Source: Areca catechu (lineage: Eukaryota > Streptophyta > Magnoliopsida > Arecales > Arecaceae). Taken from it: DNA of 64,000 nt. This document shows positions 10,573 to 22,059 of the stretch, piece after piece. Position 1 is the first letter of the stretch. The number at the start of each line of letters is the position of its first letter. The notes beneath the pieces are model-generated. The model saw nothing but the letters and a program-made list of their open reading frames with translations, was not told the origin of the DNA and ran no database searches. The DNA is taken from positions 102,516,877 through 102,580,876 of the forward strand of contig CM038049.1 in assembly GCA_021397845.1 (NCBI GenBank), given 5' to 3'. The position numbers and the translations under genes are program-made.

Positions 10573-11753
10573 CACCTTGATGCATATAATTAGTAATTTC
10601 TTTAGTGATTGATTGCTTTCTATGCTATGAATAGATGCACGATTAGTTTAAACTACATATGTGATATGTTATGTCCTTGTAACTGCTTCAGATTGGGTTA
10701 GTCACCATGGCCATTTGGTCATAGGAGCTAATTAGGATTTAAAGGCCATCTTTTTCCATTCAATGGGGTTTCTTATGGTGGTAGGGGTGCCGCTGTGGCC
10801 ATATCCCATGAACAAGTGAGGTGAATGGATTTATATTATAATCATGCTTATGTTATACATATTAGGGTTAATATACTTGATTGTTGGAATGAATGTCATG
10901 TTGACATTATTAATTAGGATATGTTAGAGACCATCAAAGCCCTTATAAAAATTATATTTAGTCGTAGTGTATATTAATCATGATGCAAATCTGATTAGGG
11001 TTCGATTAGCCAACTTGTGTCTAGGCAAAGTGGTTCTGGGAAGGTAAAGGGAATGAGATTTTTAATTGGTTATGTTGTCTGACCTGGCTAATTTAATTGG
11101 TATCTAAGGAAAGCAATGAGGGGACCCCCTCATCTCTCCCACTTACCTGGCCAATTTGGTCACATCTAAACCTTAAATTGGAAATTTTAATTGATTAAGC
11201 ATACTACAAATCACATTTTTTCATGCTATGAAAAATCTGTATCAAAACTATAGTAGGTTTGTTGAGTCAACTCAAGGCTTACTATTAGGATTTGATATGA
11301 AGTTTGACATGGTACATTTTATGCTTTATAGTATGATTGATAATACTACTTTGTTGAGCAAACTTAAGGGTAACATTATTCAATCATGATAATATAAAAT
11401 GAAGGGATCGAATAAACTAAGATATTATGGTTTGTTATGCAAACACAAGGCTATAAGTATCTTAGAGGCAAGTGTTATGTTGAGAATTGCAAGGGATGCA
11501 ATTAGAAAGGAATGTCCTACCCTTGAACTTATAAGTGTTTGTTGTGTAAATACAAGATATTTATAAGGAATTGGGATCTTAACCCCACTAAAGAAATTGG
11601 ATATTAATTTCTTGTCTATCATAGTTGAGGGTTATGGTATTCGAAAAAAATAGTAGGACACACAAATAGATTCAAGTCCTTATCTAATTATGGTTATCAT
11701 CTTGAGTGGTTTGCTAATGTATTGTTCTTGATTGTTCATAGATTTAAAATTAA
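10573..11753 (+). other. Co1 leader: hairpin module and four tandem hairpins
   Basis: Non-coding, 1.18 kb between primer-binding site and gag. It contains the two-unit hairpin module at 11012-11155, which is shared with gypsy leaders, and four long hairpins at 11231-11568 described separately. Homologous to the Co2 leader throughout, apart from the Co2 61-bp tandem array. Confidence 0.75.
11231..11568 (+). promoter_or_regulatory. Four tandem leader hairpins (Co1 copy)
   Basis: Core elements of about 20 bp at 11258, 11350, 11431 and 11538 (for example TTTGTTATGCAAACACAAGG at 11431-11450), spaced 92, 81 and 107 bp. Each core is flanked by complementary arms: CTAAGATA before and TATCTTAG after the third; GATTGATAAT before and ATTATTCAATC after the second; TATCAAAACTA before and TTTGATAT after the first. 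The Co2 leader has the same four at nearly the same spacing. Confidence 0.7.
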
Positions 11754-12361
11754 ATGTCTTCTTCTCTTTCACTGCGGGGCATCTTGGATGCCAATAAACT
11801 GACCAGACCAAATTATATGGACTGGTTGAGGAACTTGAGAATAGTACTTGCTAAGGAAAAGGTTTCCTACATCCTTGATTCTCCGAATCTAGGTCCGATC
11901 AGAGATGATGCTACAGAGAAGGAAAAGGCCACTTATAGAATATGGAAGATTGACAACTTGATTGTCAACTGCATCATTTAGCCTTGATGAGCAAAGAGCT
12001 ACAGAGGCAACACGAAGACATGAAACCTCAGTCCATACTACTTAATCTCAAAGAGCTGTATGGAGAGCACAGTAGGACTGCTAGATATGAAATATCTAAG
12101 TAGTTGTTATGGGCATGAATGAGTGATGGCTCGCTTGTACCGGTCCATGTTCTTAAGATGATTGATTTAACTACCCGATTAGGTCAATTAGGCCTTATCA
12201 TGGATGGGGAGCTCAATCAAGATTTGATCCTGCAATCTTTCCTGGATTCCTTCTCTCAATTTGTCATGGACTACCACATGAAAAAACTGAATCTTTTATT
12301 ACCAGAGCTGCTTAACATGCTTCAGATAGCTGAGAGCCACTTCAAAGGAGATAAGGCTAAT
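11754..12361 (+). pseudogene. Ty1/copia gag, Co1, N-terminal part
   Basis: ATG at 11754 opens MSSSLSLRGILDANKL..NYMDWLRNLRIVL, the usual start of copia Gag. It continues to a stop at 11979-11981, then in other frames through LLNLKELYGEHSR and RLGQLGLIMDGELNQDL to ESHFKGDKAN, where GyA-3 interrupts it. Gag would form the virus-like particle. Several stops and frameshifts make it non-functional. The remaining part resumes at 18630. Confidence 0.85.
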
Positions 12362-13794
12362 TGATGCGGAACTAATATGCATGCAATTTTTTTTATATGT
12401 TTTATATGTGGGGTTGGGTGATTAATTCCCGAATTTCAGATTAAAATAAGTTATAGGGAATTTTATATGAATTTTAGAAGATCAGCATGCAGATTAGGAC
12501 CTAGAAAAGTAGAAAAGAATGATCGCCGGGGCTGAGAAGCCTTGGTTAGGGCAAGTTCTCCTACAATAAAACTACTGGAGGTAGAGGGGTGTACCTGACA
12601 ACGTCTGTGAAGATCGCAGCAAAAGGGTCTCTCGTTCCTCGACGGATGCGGCCTGGAAAATCGAGCCAAAGACCCGCGGATACCCGGCTTTCTGCTCGGT
12701 GATCCGATTGAGGCTTGGCTGGAGTCGTTGGATTCGTAGGAACTCGGGGACCTGCAAACGACCTGCCAGGGGTTAGAAAACTCACAAAGGAACAAGAAAA
12801 CAAAGGAAAAACAGCAAGGGAAGGCTTCTTTTGGAGTGGGCGTCCAGGGATCTGAGATGCTTGTTGGTAGCAGGAAGATGATTGCAGCACTGGGAAGAAG
12901 AACTCTTGCAAACCCCTTTATGCACACAGCAGGGTATCACACAACTCAATAGAAGAACTCAAGGTTTTCATTCATCAAAAATTTTCCTCATACAAGAGGC
13001 TAGGGTCCCTTAAATAGACCCTTAACCTTGGGCTCCAAGTAAGGGTACATAAGTCTTTACATAAGAATCCTTTTCCCTCTCAAACCCTAGCTAGAAAATA
13101 AGGAAATATTAGGTAGAAAAATCCCTAAAATTTTTCTTGACTTGGTCAAGACTCCAAGGACGCCTAGGGGGGCGTGTTGGGCTTCTAGGAGCAGCAAAAG
13201 GCCGGCCCAAAGGGGCCCGGGTGCATGGGTTTGGGCCTCTGGAAGCTGGGGTGGCCTGGTAGCCAGGTAGCAGGAATATTCCCTGGTATCTTGCTTCTTA
13301 GGGGCTTGGGCTTGGCACCTGGGCTTGATTTCATTGGGCTAGGATGCAGATGGACCTCTGGAATCATGGATGCCCTTATTTATGAATATACTTTGGCATC
13401 TGGAAGGGAATCTGGGCATCTGAAGGGCATCTGCAAGGAATCAGGGTTTCTGATTTTTCTCCTGGGGTCTTCAAATCTTCAAGATGGGTTGGACTTGGGC
13501 TAAACTTCCATGTCTTCAATCTGGTTGGACTTGGTCTTCACTTGTATAATATAGTCTTGAGTCTTCAGTATGCTTGGACAGGACTCAAAAAAAATAAAAT
13601 TAGCTCAACATGAGCTAACTAGCATTGGACTGAACTAGCTCAACATGAGCTGACTAGTACAGAACTGAAATAACAACTAAAATGGACTCAGATGAGCTAA
13701 GCCCTTATTATAGATAGATTCATAAATTATTGATCAATTTACAGAGGGTTGAAAAAGCCTCTGTCTTATTCTGGTGTCTCAGGTGTCCCCACCA
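12362..13794 (-). repeat. GyA-3 3' LTR
   Basis: 1433 bp. On the minus strand it starts TGGTGGGGACAC after the purine tract GGGAGAAT and ends CGCATCA. It carries two TAGCTCA-TGT-TGAGCTA inverted repeats in the U3 half and a TATA-like CTATTTAAGG. Confidence 0.94.
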
Positions 13795-13799
13795 ATTCT

Positions 13800-14454
13800 C
13801 CCGGGGTGGGAGGAACTCGACCCTGTCGAGTGAAGGTTAGACTGGCTCACATATCTCTCAAGAAGGTCTGGGTTGAGGAGTTGCAAGTCCTCTCGAGAAA
13901 TCCACGAATCGTCCGACTCTGGCCAGCCTTGCCATCGGACCAGGAAGCATTAATAGTCATGGCCCTGGGTCGTGATGGCTTGATTGTCCAGGATACGCTC
14001 GATCCGTTCTCCTCTCTCAGGCCAAATTTGTTTGTGGACACTCTAGGTTAGGGTCACTCACAATGAAAAGGAATAGGTCCAAAGGCCTCACTAGGTAGCG
14101 CTGCCGGTTCCCTATACTCAACCAGGTCTGTAATATTGAAGGTAGAACTAATGCCCAAATCCGAAGGCAAGTCTAACACCTAGGCATTTGATCCAACCTT
14201 CTCTATCACTTTAAAAGGTCCGGCTCTGCGAGCATGAAGCTTCTTTTAGGCCTAAGCCTAACCAAGATAAAATCCACTACATCAAATTCTTTGACCCTTC
14301 TTCGGGAATTAGCCAGTTGTTTTAAGATTAGTGCAGGTGGTGAACATGCTAGGCACATGCAGACAAATGATGCAAAGGACTCATACTGATACCTAACAGA
14401 CTCGACTATGCATTCCTATCGAAGGAAATTTTATTGAACTCTTTGGATCTAAAC
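13800..14454 (-). pseudogene. Integrase C-terminus/chromodomain remnant, GyA-3
   Basis: On the minus strand, matches to the GyA-4 integrase tail survive: RRVKEFDVVD, a scrambled GPY segment, LVEYREPAA, and a chromodomain-like ERIERILDNQAITTQG...WQGWPESDDSWISREDL broken by a stop. It decays faster than the adjacent 602-codon ORF, which suggests it is not needed by this family. Confidence 0.7.
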
Positions 14455-16263
14455 CTAATAGATTATAGGTTCTCTAGGTTTGATCCTAGCTTGACATGCA
14501 CATGAAAATTTACAGTGAACTCCTAGCAAATTCCAAAGAGTATGCCAGAAGTAAGATGCAAACCTAACATGCGTGATGAATGCATGCAGTATGCTAATCT
14601 CAGCTAAATGCAATCTAATGATCCTAGAAATGCTGGAGGTGTCAGGAAAGGGCAAAAAATAGGAAGTGGGTTCAGAATTAGTTTGGCAAGGTAGAGAAAA
14701 AGGTTCATGGTTAGTTGGATAAAGTAGGATAAAAGACGGGGTGTCAGGAACTAATCCTATACTAATGAGGTTAACCTTATGAGGTTGAGCTATATCTACA
14801 GGATTTGCATAATGGAAGGATGGGTCACTAATTTCGGGGAAGAGGTCCTTAATGGGAACTATAGGAGGGGACTCATCTTGAAGGTATTGATTCAAAGAGA
14901 TCAGGTCCTTAATAAATTCTTCTGGTTCTTGTATTTTAGGACTAGACTCTATAATTTGGCTCTCCTCTATGGTTTTCTCAGGTAAGGCTCTAGTAGCAGT
15001 ACCTAGGTTCTCTTCCTCTATTTTTTCTTCCATTATAGCTTTAGGTTGGATATGGTCAAGGTCAACTAGCTCTGGGTTGGTTTCTACCTGGGCATCTACT
15101 GGGTCAGCTAATTCTAGGTCTACTAAAGGTGTCTCCTCTTCTCCCTCATACTCATCCACTAGGCTCACATCAGCTTCATACACTTTCGCGTTAATGTAAG
15201 CCTTGTGAATCTCAGGAATGGTTGGAGAAGGTCGGCTAGCAAGAAATTGGTTAGGTTCTGGTCTCTGATTATGGGTACTACTCCTAGTAGGTTCAGGTTG
15301 TATAAGGGGTAGTGGCTCACTACTGGGTTCATATTTAGGGATACTAATCCTATGGGGTTCAAGTTGACTAGGGGAAGCATGACTAGTACTAGGTTGATAC
15401 TTAGGGGTTATGGGTTCTCTAGGCTCATAGGACAAGGGTGCAGATCTATGGGTCATGGGATTATAGGATCTGGGGTCATATGATTTTGGGTCAGCTTTAT
15501 GATCAGGTTCTAAGGATGGATCAAGGTATGGGGTCCTCCTAAGGTTGGGCTCTCTATATGGGTCAGGATATTGGGTCCTCCTAGGATTGGACTCCCTATA
15601 TGGGTCAGAATACTGGGTTCTCCTAGGGTTGGACTCCCTATATAGGTCAGAATATTGGGTCCTCCTAGGGTTGGACTCCCTATATGGGTCAGAATATTGG
15701 GTGTTGGGTCTACTAGGCTCATAGGGTGTGGGTGCATAGGATCTATGATCATGGGATCTAGAGTCATAGGATCTGGAGTCATAAGATCTATAGGTTGTAG
15801 GTATACTAGGCTTGTAGGGAGAGGGTAAATAGGATCTATCTTCCTGGTCTATAAAATCCTGATTGAGTCTTCTAGGACTAACCTTAGGGATTGGGTCATG
15901 ACGATAGGTTCTCCTAGGTTCAGCCTCAAGGTATGGATCAGGGTTTGGGGTCCTCCTAGGTTGAGGATTGTAGTACGGGTCAGGATAAGGGGCTCTCCTA
16001 GGTTCGACCTCATGGTATAGATCAGGGTTTGGGGTCCTCCTAGGTTGAGGGGAGTCAGGATCTGGCTCAGACTGTGACCCATGGGTTTTTCTTGGGGTCC
16101 CTACCCGGACTTTTAACTGATCAAACCTATTGGCACGATGGTCAATTCTATCATTGGTTTGAATACGAGACTGAGTTAACTGGGTCATCTGGATAGTTAT
16201 CTGGGCAATTTGATCAGCTAGGGCTTTTATTTGGGCTTGTAAATTTTCCATGGGTTCAGACAT
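14455..16263 (-). CDS. 602-aa gag-like repeat protein with integrase stub, intact
   Basis: Unbroken ORF of the non-autonomous element GyA-3; function unknown. Residues 1-60 are Gln/Leu-rich and look coiled-coil, like the N-terminus of GyA-4 Gag. About 72-125 are 28-residue Arg/Pro/Tyr repeats. About 185-245 hold five 14-residue repeats of the type RRTQYSDPYRESNP. About 345-480 are acidic and contain VDEYEGEEE, which in GyA-4 lies directly before protease. The last 40 residues contain FASYFWHTLWNLLG, a slice of the integrase core. Capsid-like gag domain, zinc knuckle, protease, RT, RNase H and the DDE residues are all missing. The start is MSEPMENLQ because an upstream MSTRSG start, used in GyA-4, is followed by TAA here. 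GyC has a diverged, also intact, protein of the same layout. A trans-acting packaging or particle role is an inference. Confidence 0.8.
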   Translation of the reverse strand: MSEPMENLQAQIKALADQIAQITIQMTQLTQSRIQTNDRIDHRANRFDQLKVRVGTPRKTHGSQSEPDPDSPQPRRTPNPDLYHEVEPRRAPYPDPYYNPQPRRTPNPDPYLEAEPRRTYRHDPIPKVSPRRLNQDFIDQEDRSYLPSPYKPSIPTTYRSYDSRSYDSRSHDHRSYAPTPYEPSRPNTQYSDPYRESNPRRTQYSDLYRESNPRRTQYSDPYRESNPRRTQYPDPYREPNLRRTPYLDPSLEPDHKADPKSYDPRSYNPMTHRSAPLSYEPREPITPKYQPSTSHASPSQLEPHRISIPKYEPSSEPLPLIQPEPTRSSTHNQRPEPNQFLASRPSPTIPEIHKAYINAKVYEADVSLVDEYEGEEETPLVDLELADPVDAQVETNPELVDLDHIQPKAIMEEKIEEENLGTATRALPEKTIEESQIIESSPKIQEPEEFIKDLISLNQYLQDESPPIVPIKDLFPEISDPSFHYANPVDIAQPHKVNLISIGLVPDTPSFILLYPTNHEPFSLPCQTNSEPTSYFLPFPDTSSISRIIRLHLAEISILHAFITHVRFASYFWHTLWNLLGVHCKFSCACQARIKPREPIIY

Positions 16264-17182
16264 TTATGAAGGAGGTGGGTGATATGAAACTCCTGATCTA
16301 GTGCTCATGCAAGACTCGATCAGACCGACTATAGCTGACTAGACCTAAAGTCCAAACTAGATGCTCAATCAGGGTGGCAAACTAGCCTATAGTAACCCTG
16401 TACTCAGCCAGGCAGGTGTAAGGGGAGTGTTAGGTCCCTGATTGCCAATCCTAGACACCAATCAGAGATTGGCCAGGTAGGCGGACCAGCACACAAGCCC
16501 TTCGGGATTGAATCCCTAAACCACCGTTCTAGACACTAAGCACAAGGCACACACAGGTTAACTTGACACAGTGATCTAACACTAGCCCGGACCCGACCAG
16601 TTGGTGTCCCTAGCCCACTAGGGCAAATTAAGTCTAATTAATTTTAGGTTAAGGCTTGGGACTGAATGCAAGGGATGTGGTTTTGGGCTAAGGAGAGGTG
16701 ATCAAATCCTCCCCCCATCTGATATAGCAAGAGTGCCCTTAAAAGTAAATTATGCAATGATGGCAGGCAGATGAGGATGCAAATTAGGGTTTAGTTATTT
16801 TTTTTTTTTGGTATTTTTGGAAAATATGTATATTTTTTTTTTGTATTTTTTTAAATAGAAGAAAACTTGCAAATCATGGCCTAATATACTGGAAATATAC
16901 TAAAATTAAGAAATATGCAAAAACTCCTAAACAAAACCCTAAAACTTCCAAACTTGTCTTGCTAAAAAAAAAAACAGAGCCAAAAATTTGCAGGCCCTAT
17001 TTCGGCTTGCAGAAAATTCACAGGCTATAATAAAATATGAAAAAAATTTTAAAATTACTGTGAATTATGATAAATCCACGAAAATAAATTTTAGAATTTT
17101 TGGAGTTTTTAACAGGGATAAATAATTAAAATGATAGAGTATATACGGACTGAAAAATTGCAGAAAACAAGCCCTAATCTAA
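16264..17182 (-). other. GyA-3 leader with two-hairpin module at 16404-16540
   Basis: Non-coding counterpart of the GyA-2 leader (offset 9612). It contains the conserved leader block and the two-unit hairpin module (boxes 16404-16412 and about 16529-16540), followed towards the primer-binding site by AT-rich sequence with T runs near 16797 and 16835. Confidence 0.75.
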
Positions 17183-17194
17183 GCTCTGATACCA
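17183..17194 (-). other. Primer-binding site, GyA-3
   Basis: Minus strand TGGTATCAGAGC (initiator tRNA-Met type), two bases from the LTR end at 17197. Confidence 0.92.
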
Positions 17195-17196
17195 AA

Positions 17197-18629
17197 TGAT
17201 GTGGAACTAATATGCATGCAATTTTTTTTATATGTTTTATATGTGGGGTTGGGTGATTAATTCCCGAATTTCAGATTAAAATAAGTTATAGGGAATTTTA
17301 TATGAATTTTAGAAGATCAGCATGCAGATTAGGACCTAGAAAAGTAGAAAAGAAGGATCGCCGGGGCTGAGAAGCCTTGGTTAGGGCAAGTTCTCCTACA
17401 ATAAAACTACTGGAGGTAGAGGGGTGTACCTGACAACATCTGTGAAGATCGCAGCAAAAGGGTCTCTCGTTCCTCGACGGATGCGGCCTGGAAAATCGAG
17501 CCAAAGACCCGCGGATACCCGGCTTTCTGCTCGGTGATCCGATTGAGGCTTGGCTGGAGTCGTTGGATTCGTAGGAACTCGGGGACCTGCAAACGACCTG
17601 TCAGGGGTTAGAAAACTCACAAAGGAACAAGAAAACAAAGGAAAAACAGCAAGGGAAGGCTTCTTTTGGAGTGGGCGTCCAGGGATCTGAGATGCTTGTT
17701 GGTAGCAGGAAGATGATTGCAGCACTGGGAAGAAGAACTCTCGCAAACCCCTTTATGCACACAGCAGGGTATCACACAACTCAATAGAAGAACTCAAGGT
17801 TTTCATTCATCAAAAATTTTCCTCATACAAGAGGCTAGGGTCCCTTAAATAGACCCTTAACCTTGGGCTCCAAGTAAGGGTACATAAGTCTTTACATAAG
17901 AATCCTTTTCCCTCTCAAACCCTAGCTAGAAAATAAGGAAATATTAGGTAGAAAAATCCCTAAAATTTTTCTTGACTTGGTCAAGACTCCAAGGACGCCT
18001 AGGGGGGCGTGTTGGGCTTCTAGGAGCAGCAAAAGGCCGGCCCAAAGGGGCCCGGGTGCATGGGTTTGGGCCTCTAGAAGCTGGGGTGGCCTGGTAGCCA
18101 GGTAGCAGGAATATTCCCTGGTATCTTGCTTCTTAGGGGCTTGGGCTTGGCACCTGGGCTTGATTTCATTGGGCTAGGATGCAGATGGACCTCTGGAATC
18201 ATGGATGCCCTTATTTATGAATATACTTTGGCATCTGGAAGGGAATCTGGGCATCTGAAGGGCATCTGCAAGGAATCAGGGTTTCTGATTTTTCTCCTGG
18301 GGTCTTCAAATCTTCAAGATGGGTTGGACTTGGGCTAAACTTCCATGTCTTCAATCTGGTTGGACTTGGTCTTCACTTGTATAATATAGTCTTGAGTCTT
18401 CAGTATGCTTGGACAGGACTCAAAAAAAATAAAATTAGCTCAACATGAGCTAACTAGCATTGGACTGAACTAGCTTAACATGAGCTGACTAGTACAGAAC
18501 TGAAATAACAACTAAAATGGACTCAGATGAGCTAAGCCCTTATTACAGATAGATTCATAAATTATTGATCAATTTACAGAGGGTTGAAAAAGCCTCTGTC
18601 TTATTCTGGTGCCTCAGGTGTCCCCACCA
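17197..18629 (-). repeat. GyA-3 5' LTR
   Basis: 1433 bp, same length as its partner. Ends CACATCA beside the primer-binding site on the minus strand and abuts TSD CTAAT at 18630. Confidence 0.94.
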
Positions 18630-18946
18630 CTAATCATCTTCTTCTAGTTGATGGGAAGAAGAAAGGGGTGATAAAAAGGGGTACAAAGCAAAAGCTAAAC
18701 CCTAAGAACAGCATCAATAAGAGGAAGAAGGCAAAGAGGCCTTCAAATGATGGATCTTGTTTCTTCTATGGCAAGAACGAACATTGGAACAAGAACTGCA
18801 AGACATATCTTGAAGGTTTGAAGCAGGATGCTAGTGGAGCATCAAAAGGTTAATTTATGATACAAACAAACTTATTATTGAGCTCTTCAACTTCTAATTC
18901 ATGGGTATTGAATACCGCATGTAGGTCTCATATCTGCAAGTCTTTG
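18630..18946 (+). pseudogene. Co1 gag C-terminus, zinc knuckle and start of protease
   Basis: Continues Co1 gag after GyA-3: HLLLVDGKKKG, a Lys-rich tract, then a zinc-knuckle-like CFFYGKNEHWNKNC in which the second Cys is Tyr. After a stop, SWVLNTACRSHICKSL is the copia protease start, with the catalytic Asp replaced by Asn and Gly of the D-T-G motif replaced by Ala. Ends where LTR-T begins. Co2 shares the Tyr and the Ala changes. Confidence 0.8.
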
Positions 18947-19663
18947 TGATGGGGACCCGAGAGTCTATTTGAGTCCATTAGTACTGAGTCACTTATATTA
19001 AAGTGAACCAATTAAGTCTTGTAATAAAGTGAGACAACTGAGTCTAGTTGAGTCCACTTAGTAAGATCCAGTCATTTTAGTCCAGTTGAGTCCAATCGAG
19101 TCCATGTAGTTTTTATTCAAGTCATTTTCAAAAGGAGAGTCAGCAGACCAGGAGATTCACCAAGCCCCCTCAACTAGAGCTAGACTTCAGGCACCTGGGC
19201 CCTTTCATGCCACCAAGCCCATAAGGGAGTGCCCCTCCAACCCATGAAGATGGCACCCCAGTCCAAAATGCCCCAGCCCAGAGCCCTAGCCCAAGCCCAA
19301 CACTTGAGGTTTCTTGGCCCTCAAGTTAGGGTTTCTTGACTCCCAAGTCATGTAACCTGGGTGAATCTATAAATACCCCACCCCCTCTTATATTTTTTTA
19401 TGCTAGAATGAATTATGAATGAAATTTCTTGGGTTCTTCCTCAATTACGGTGTGATTTTCTGTGTGATTAGGGTATTTGTGTGATCCCTAAGGGTATCTG
19501 TGTGATCCCTATTATTCTTAGGGTTATCTGTGTGATCCCTTTACTGCCCCAGCCTCCTGTGCCCTGCCTTAGCCACCCTCTCTTTCTTCTTCCAAGCAAG
19601 CCCTAATCCCCTGGTGACTTCTTAGCTTGCCAGCGATCTAACCCCGATCTCTGTCTCGTATCA
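18947..19663 (+). repeat. LTR-T 5' LTR
   Basis: TGATGGGGACCCG to CTCGTATCA. The first 170 bp are dense in GAGTCC/GAGTCA words, including TGAGTCA at 18985. A TATA box TATAAATA lies at 19368-19375, followed by direct repeats of the phrase TCTGTGTGATCCC (about 19455-19545). Confidence 0.88.
19368..19375 (+). promoter_or_regulatory. TATA box in LTR-T 5' LTR
   Basis: TATAAATA followed by a C-rich run. The solo LTR at 30594 has the same TATA/CCCC arrangement on the minus strand. Confidence 0.65.
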
Positions 19664-19666
19664 ATT

Positions 19667-19678
19667 TGGTATCAGAGC
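19667..19678 (+). other. Primer-binding site, LTR-T
   Basis: TGGTATCAGAGC, three bases after the LTR end. Confidence 0.92.
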
Positions 19679-20448
19679 ACGGAGGATTAGGGTATGCTTC
19701 ATCCTCCATGCCAGACCAGTTCATCCAAAGCTTCCACAGCCTCCCTGTTCATCCAAAGCTTTCGTAGCCTCCATGACAGATCCTGCCCCCACCAAGTGAG
19801 AACCACGTTGCCAGCCTCCACCATCATCACCCACACCACCGATCAGAGCACCCCACCTAGACCAAGCCCACCATGACTGAGCCATCTCCTCCGCTCCCAC
19901 CAATGTAGATATAGAAGATCCAAGCCACAGCCAGAGTTCATGCCTTATCCTCCAATCGATGCCGCAACCCAACCGATCTCTCCATTCAACGCCTCATCAC
20001 CACCCATCCGGCTCCCAGCTGTCCTGAAGCTCGACACCGCCGGATCGAAGCCCATGCCTCCTGCATCACCTTGCCTCCGCCTTACCCCAGTTTGTCTTCA
20101 CCGTCAGCACTCTGACCATCCACCACCACCAATCGGACACCCAAGATCTTCATTGACGCCGCCTCCCACTAGATTCTCTCTAGCAAGGAGAATGGCTCTG
20201 AAATCCGATTCCCCAACCATAAACTCCCTCTACAGATCTGCCCCCTCTTCGGATCCACCCGTACCACCACATGGATCTCCACCGTCACCAACCACCTCCA
20301 TTGTGACCTCCGTCATACGTGCCACCGTCTCCACATAGAACTATCGCCGGTCACTGTCTTCCTCCCCAGCACCATCGCCGGCAGCCATCTTCTGCAGCCA
20401 TCTTCCTCTCCAGTGTCATCACCGACGAAGCTACCCGAAGTCCCTGCC
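19679..20448 (+). other. LTR-T internal region, C-rich, no recognisable gene
   Basis: Strongly C-rich, with many CACC/CCACC/CATC runs. The longest reading frame (19940-20338, 132 codons, Pro/Ser/His-rich) looks compositional; I see no motif. It could be a captured host fragment, for example from a Pro-rich coding or 5' region, but nothing in it names a source. Ends at the GyB insertion (CTGCC at 20444-20448). Confidence 0.5.
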
Positions 20449-22049
20449 TGATGCAGGACTAACTAGATGCGAAGATGAAAAATGATGCAAGTGATTTTTT
20501 TTTTGGTGATTTTTAGGATTTTAATGATTTGTTTAGGATTCCCAAAAATAAGTAGGAGTAGATCTAGGGTTCTACACTAACAAGAACTTCAGGCAAGCAA
20601 GTAAATCCCTAAGCAAGGATAAAAAGAGGACCCCAGGATTGAGAAACCCTATAGGACTTAGCTCTCAGATCAATACCTACTTAGGAGTCAGGGTGGCAAA
20701 CCTCAAAGATCCGAAGTGCCCGATGCCGAGTTCACTCACTCTCATGGATGCGGCCTAGATGATCGAGTAGTCAACCCCACAGATGTGTCGGCTTTCTGTC
20801 CGAAAGGTCTTGATGGCAAGGGCAATCGACTCTGTGTTCGTGTCACCTGGAGGACCTGCGAGCATTCAAGAGGGGAGTTAAGATTCAACAAAGAAAGCAA
20901 GGGATGAAGGAAAGAGAGTTGATGTGGTGATGGTGGAGTTCTTCTTGCTAGGAGCCAGGTTGGATGATCCCAATGGACTCTGACTCGAAGCTGGAGGATG
21001 GAGTTGTGGAAGAGATAGTAACACGAGGCCTCACTCCTCTCGACGCCCAAAGGCAAAGGTGCTCCCTCATGGAGATCGACGTTCCTAATGAGTAAGGGCA
21101 ACTAAAGAGAATTGGCTATTAAAAACTTGTGTTTTTTCATTCATCATCAATAATAATACAAAGGAGGGGTAAGGTCTCTTTTTATAGGCACCTTAGGACC
21201 CAATTTAAATTTCAAATGAAAATACAAGTCTTCTTTTGATAGGGTGCCCAAAATTCAAATTTTCATTCTCCTTGGCCGACCAAAAAAATTGGAGAGTGAT
21301 TGGGCATGGCTTGACTTGAGGCTTGGAAGAAGGATCTTGCTCCCTTGGACTTGGAAGGTTGGTCTCTCATTTTGGAAGAAGGCTTGAAGTGGGGCTTGTA
21401 GCAAGGCTTGTGTCCTCCTCCTTGCCTTGGTTGTGCATCCACCTTTGGTACAAGACATGATGTGGGGAGTGGGAGATGGAGGCACCCATGGATTCTTGCC
21501 CTTCATTCCATAGTTGGCCACATACTTTGGGAAGAAAGCTTGAAGCAAGGAACTTATATATAACCTCCATTGACCTTCCCTTGGCCGGCCACCCATACTT
21601 GGAAAAGAGCATGATAGGGGGGAGGGAAAGAGGGAATGTAACAAGTGTTGTGTCCCCCTTTTGGGTGTCCAAGAATCTGAATTGTGCCGCCCACTTGGCT
21701 AGTTGACATGGCACCACATAGGATGAAGAGGTGGGTCCCTGAGCTGAGTTGGCTTCCTTCATGGCTTAGCTCAAAAAGTGACTAGACTTCAAGACCAATC
21801 TTGCTTGGACCCATACTTCAAACAGACTCGGGCTAGACTCATTACAGGATTGGACTCAGTACTGGACTCGACTTGACCAACTTGATCAAAATACAGGACT
21901 AGACATAGACACTTGAGACTCAATTCAAAGCTAATGAAAATTACATGGTTTAGGCTTGAAGCCTTATTGCAAGACTCGAAAAGTTGGAACCCTAATTGGA
22001 CATCCATAAAGGGTTAAGGAGCCTCTGTCAGATTTTGGTGCCCACACCA
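20449..22049 (-). repeat. GyB 3' LTR
   Basis: Read on the minus strand it starts TGGTGTGGGCACC and ends GCATCA. A TATA-like TATAAAAA lies at 21179-21186 on the minus strand. U3 holds several GAGTC words around 21780-21960. Confidence 0.92.
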
Positions 22050-22059
22050 GTTCTCCCGG

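Larger units (their letters stand above)
12362..18629 (-). mobile_element. GyA-3: complete non-autonomous Ty3/gypsy element with intact ORF
   Basis: 6268 bp, flanked by CTAAT at 12357-12361 and 18630-18634. Removing it rejoins Co1 gag in register with the Co2 sequence. LTRs 12362-13794 and 17197-18629 are both 1433 bp; I count about nine differences by eye, so the insertion is young. Primer-binding site 17183-17194. The only long ORF is the 602-codon gag-like/integrase-stub protein; the region between it and the 3' LTR is a decayed chromodomain. Confidence 0.96.

Noticed and set aside
19940..20338. 132-codon Pro/Ser/His-rich ORF in LTR-T
   Set aside because: C-rich composition alone can keep a frame open; no domain or homologue recognised. 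Kept only as part of the internal region.
21255..21762. Two overlapping ~130-codon minus-strand ORFs in the GyB 3' LTR, with echoes at 28604-29190
   Set aside because: They overlap in different frames, occur only inside the LTRs and differ in ends between the two LTRs; no sign of selection.
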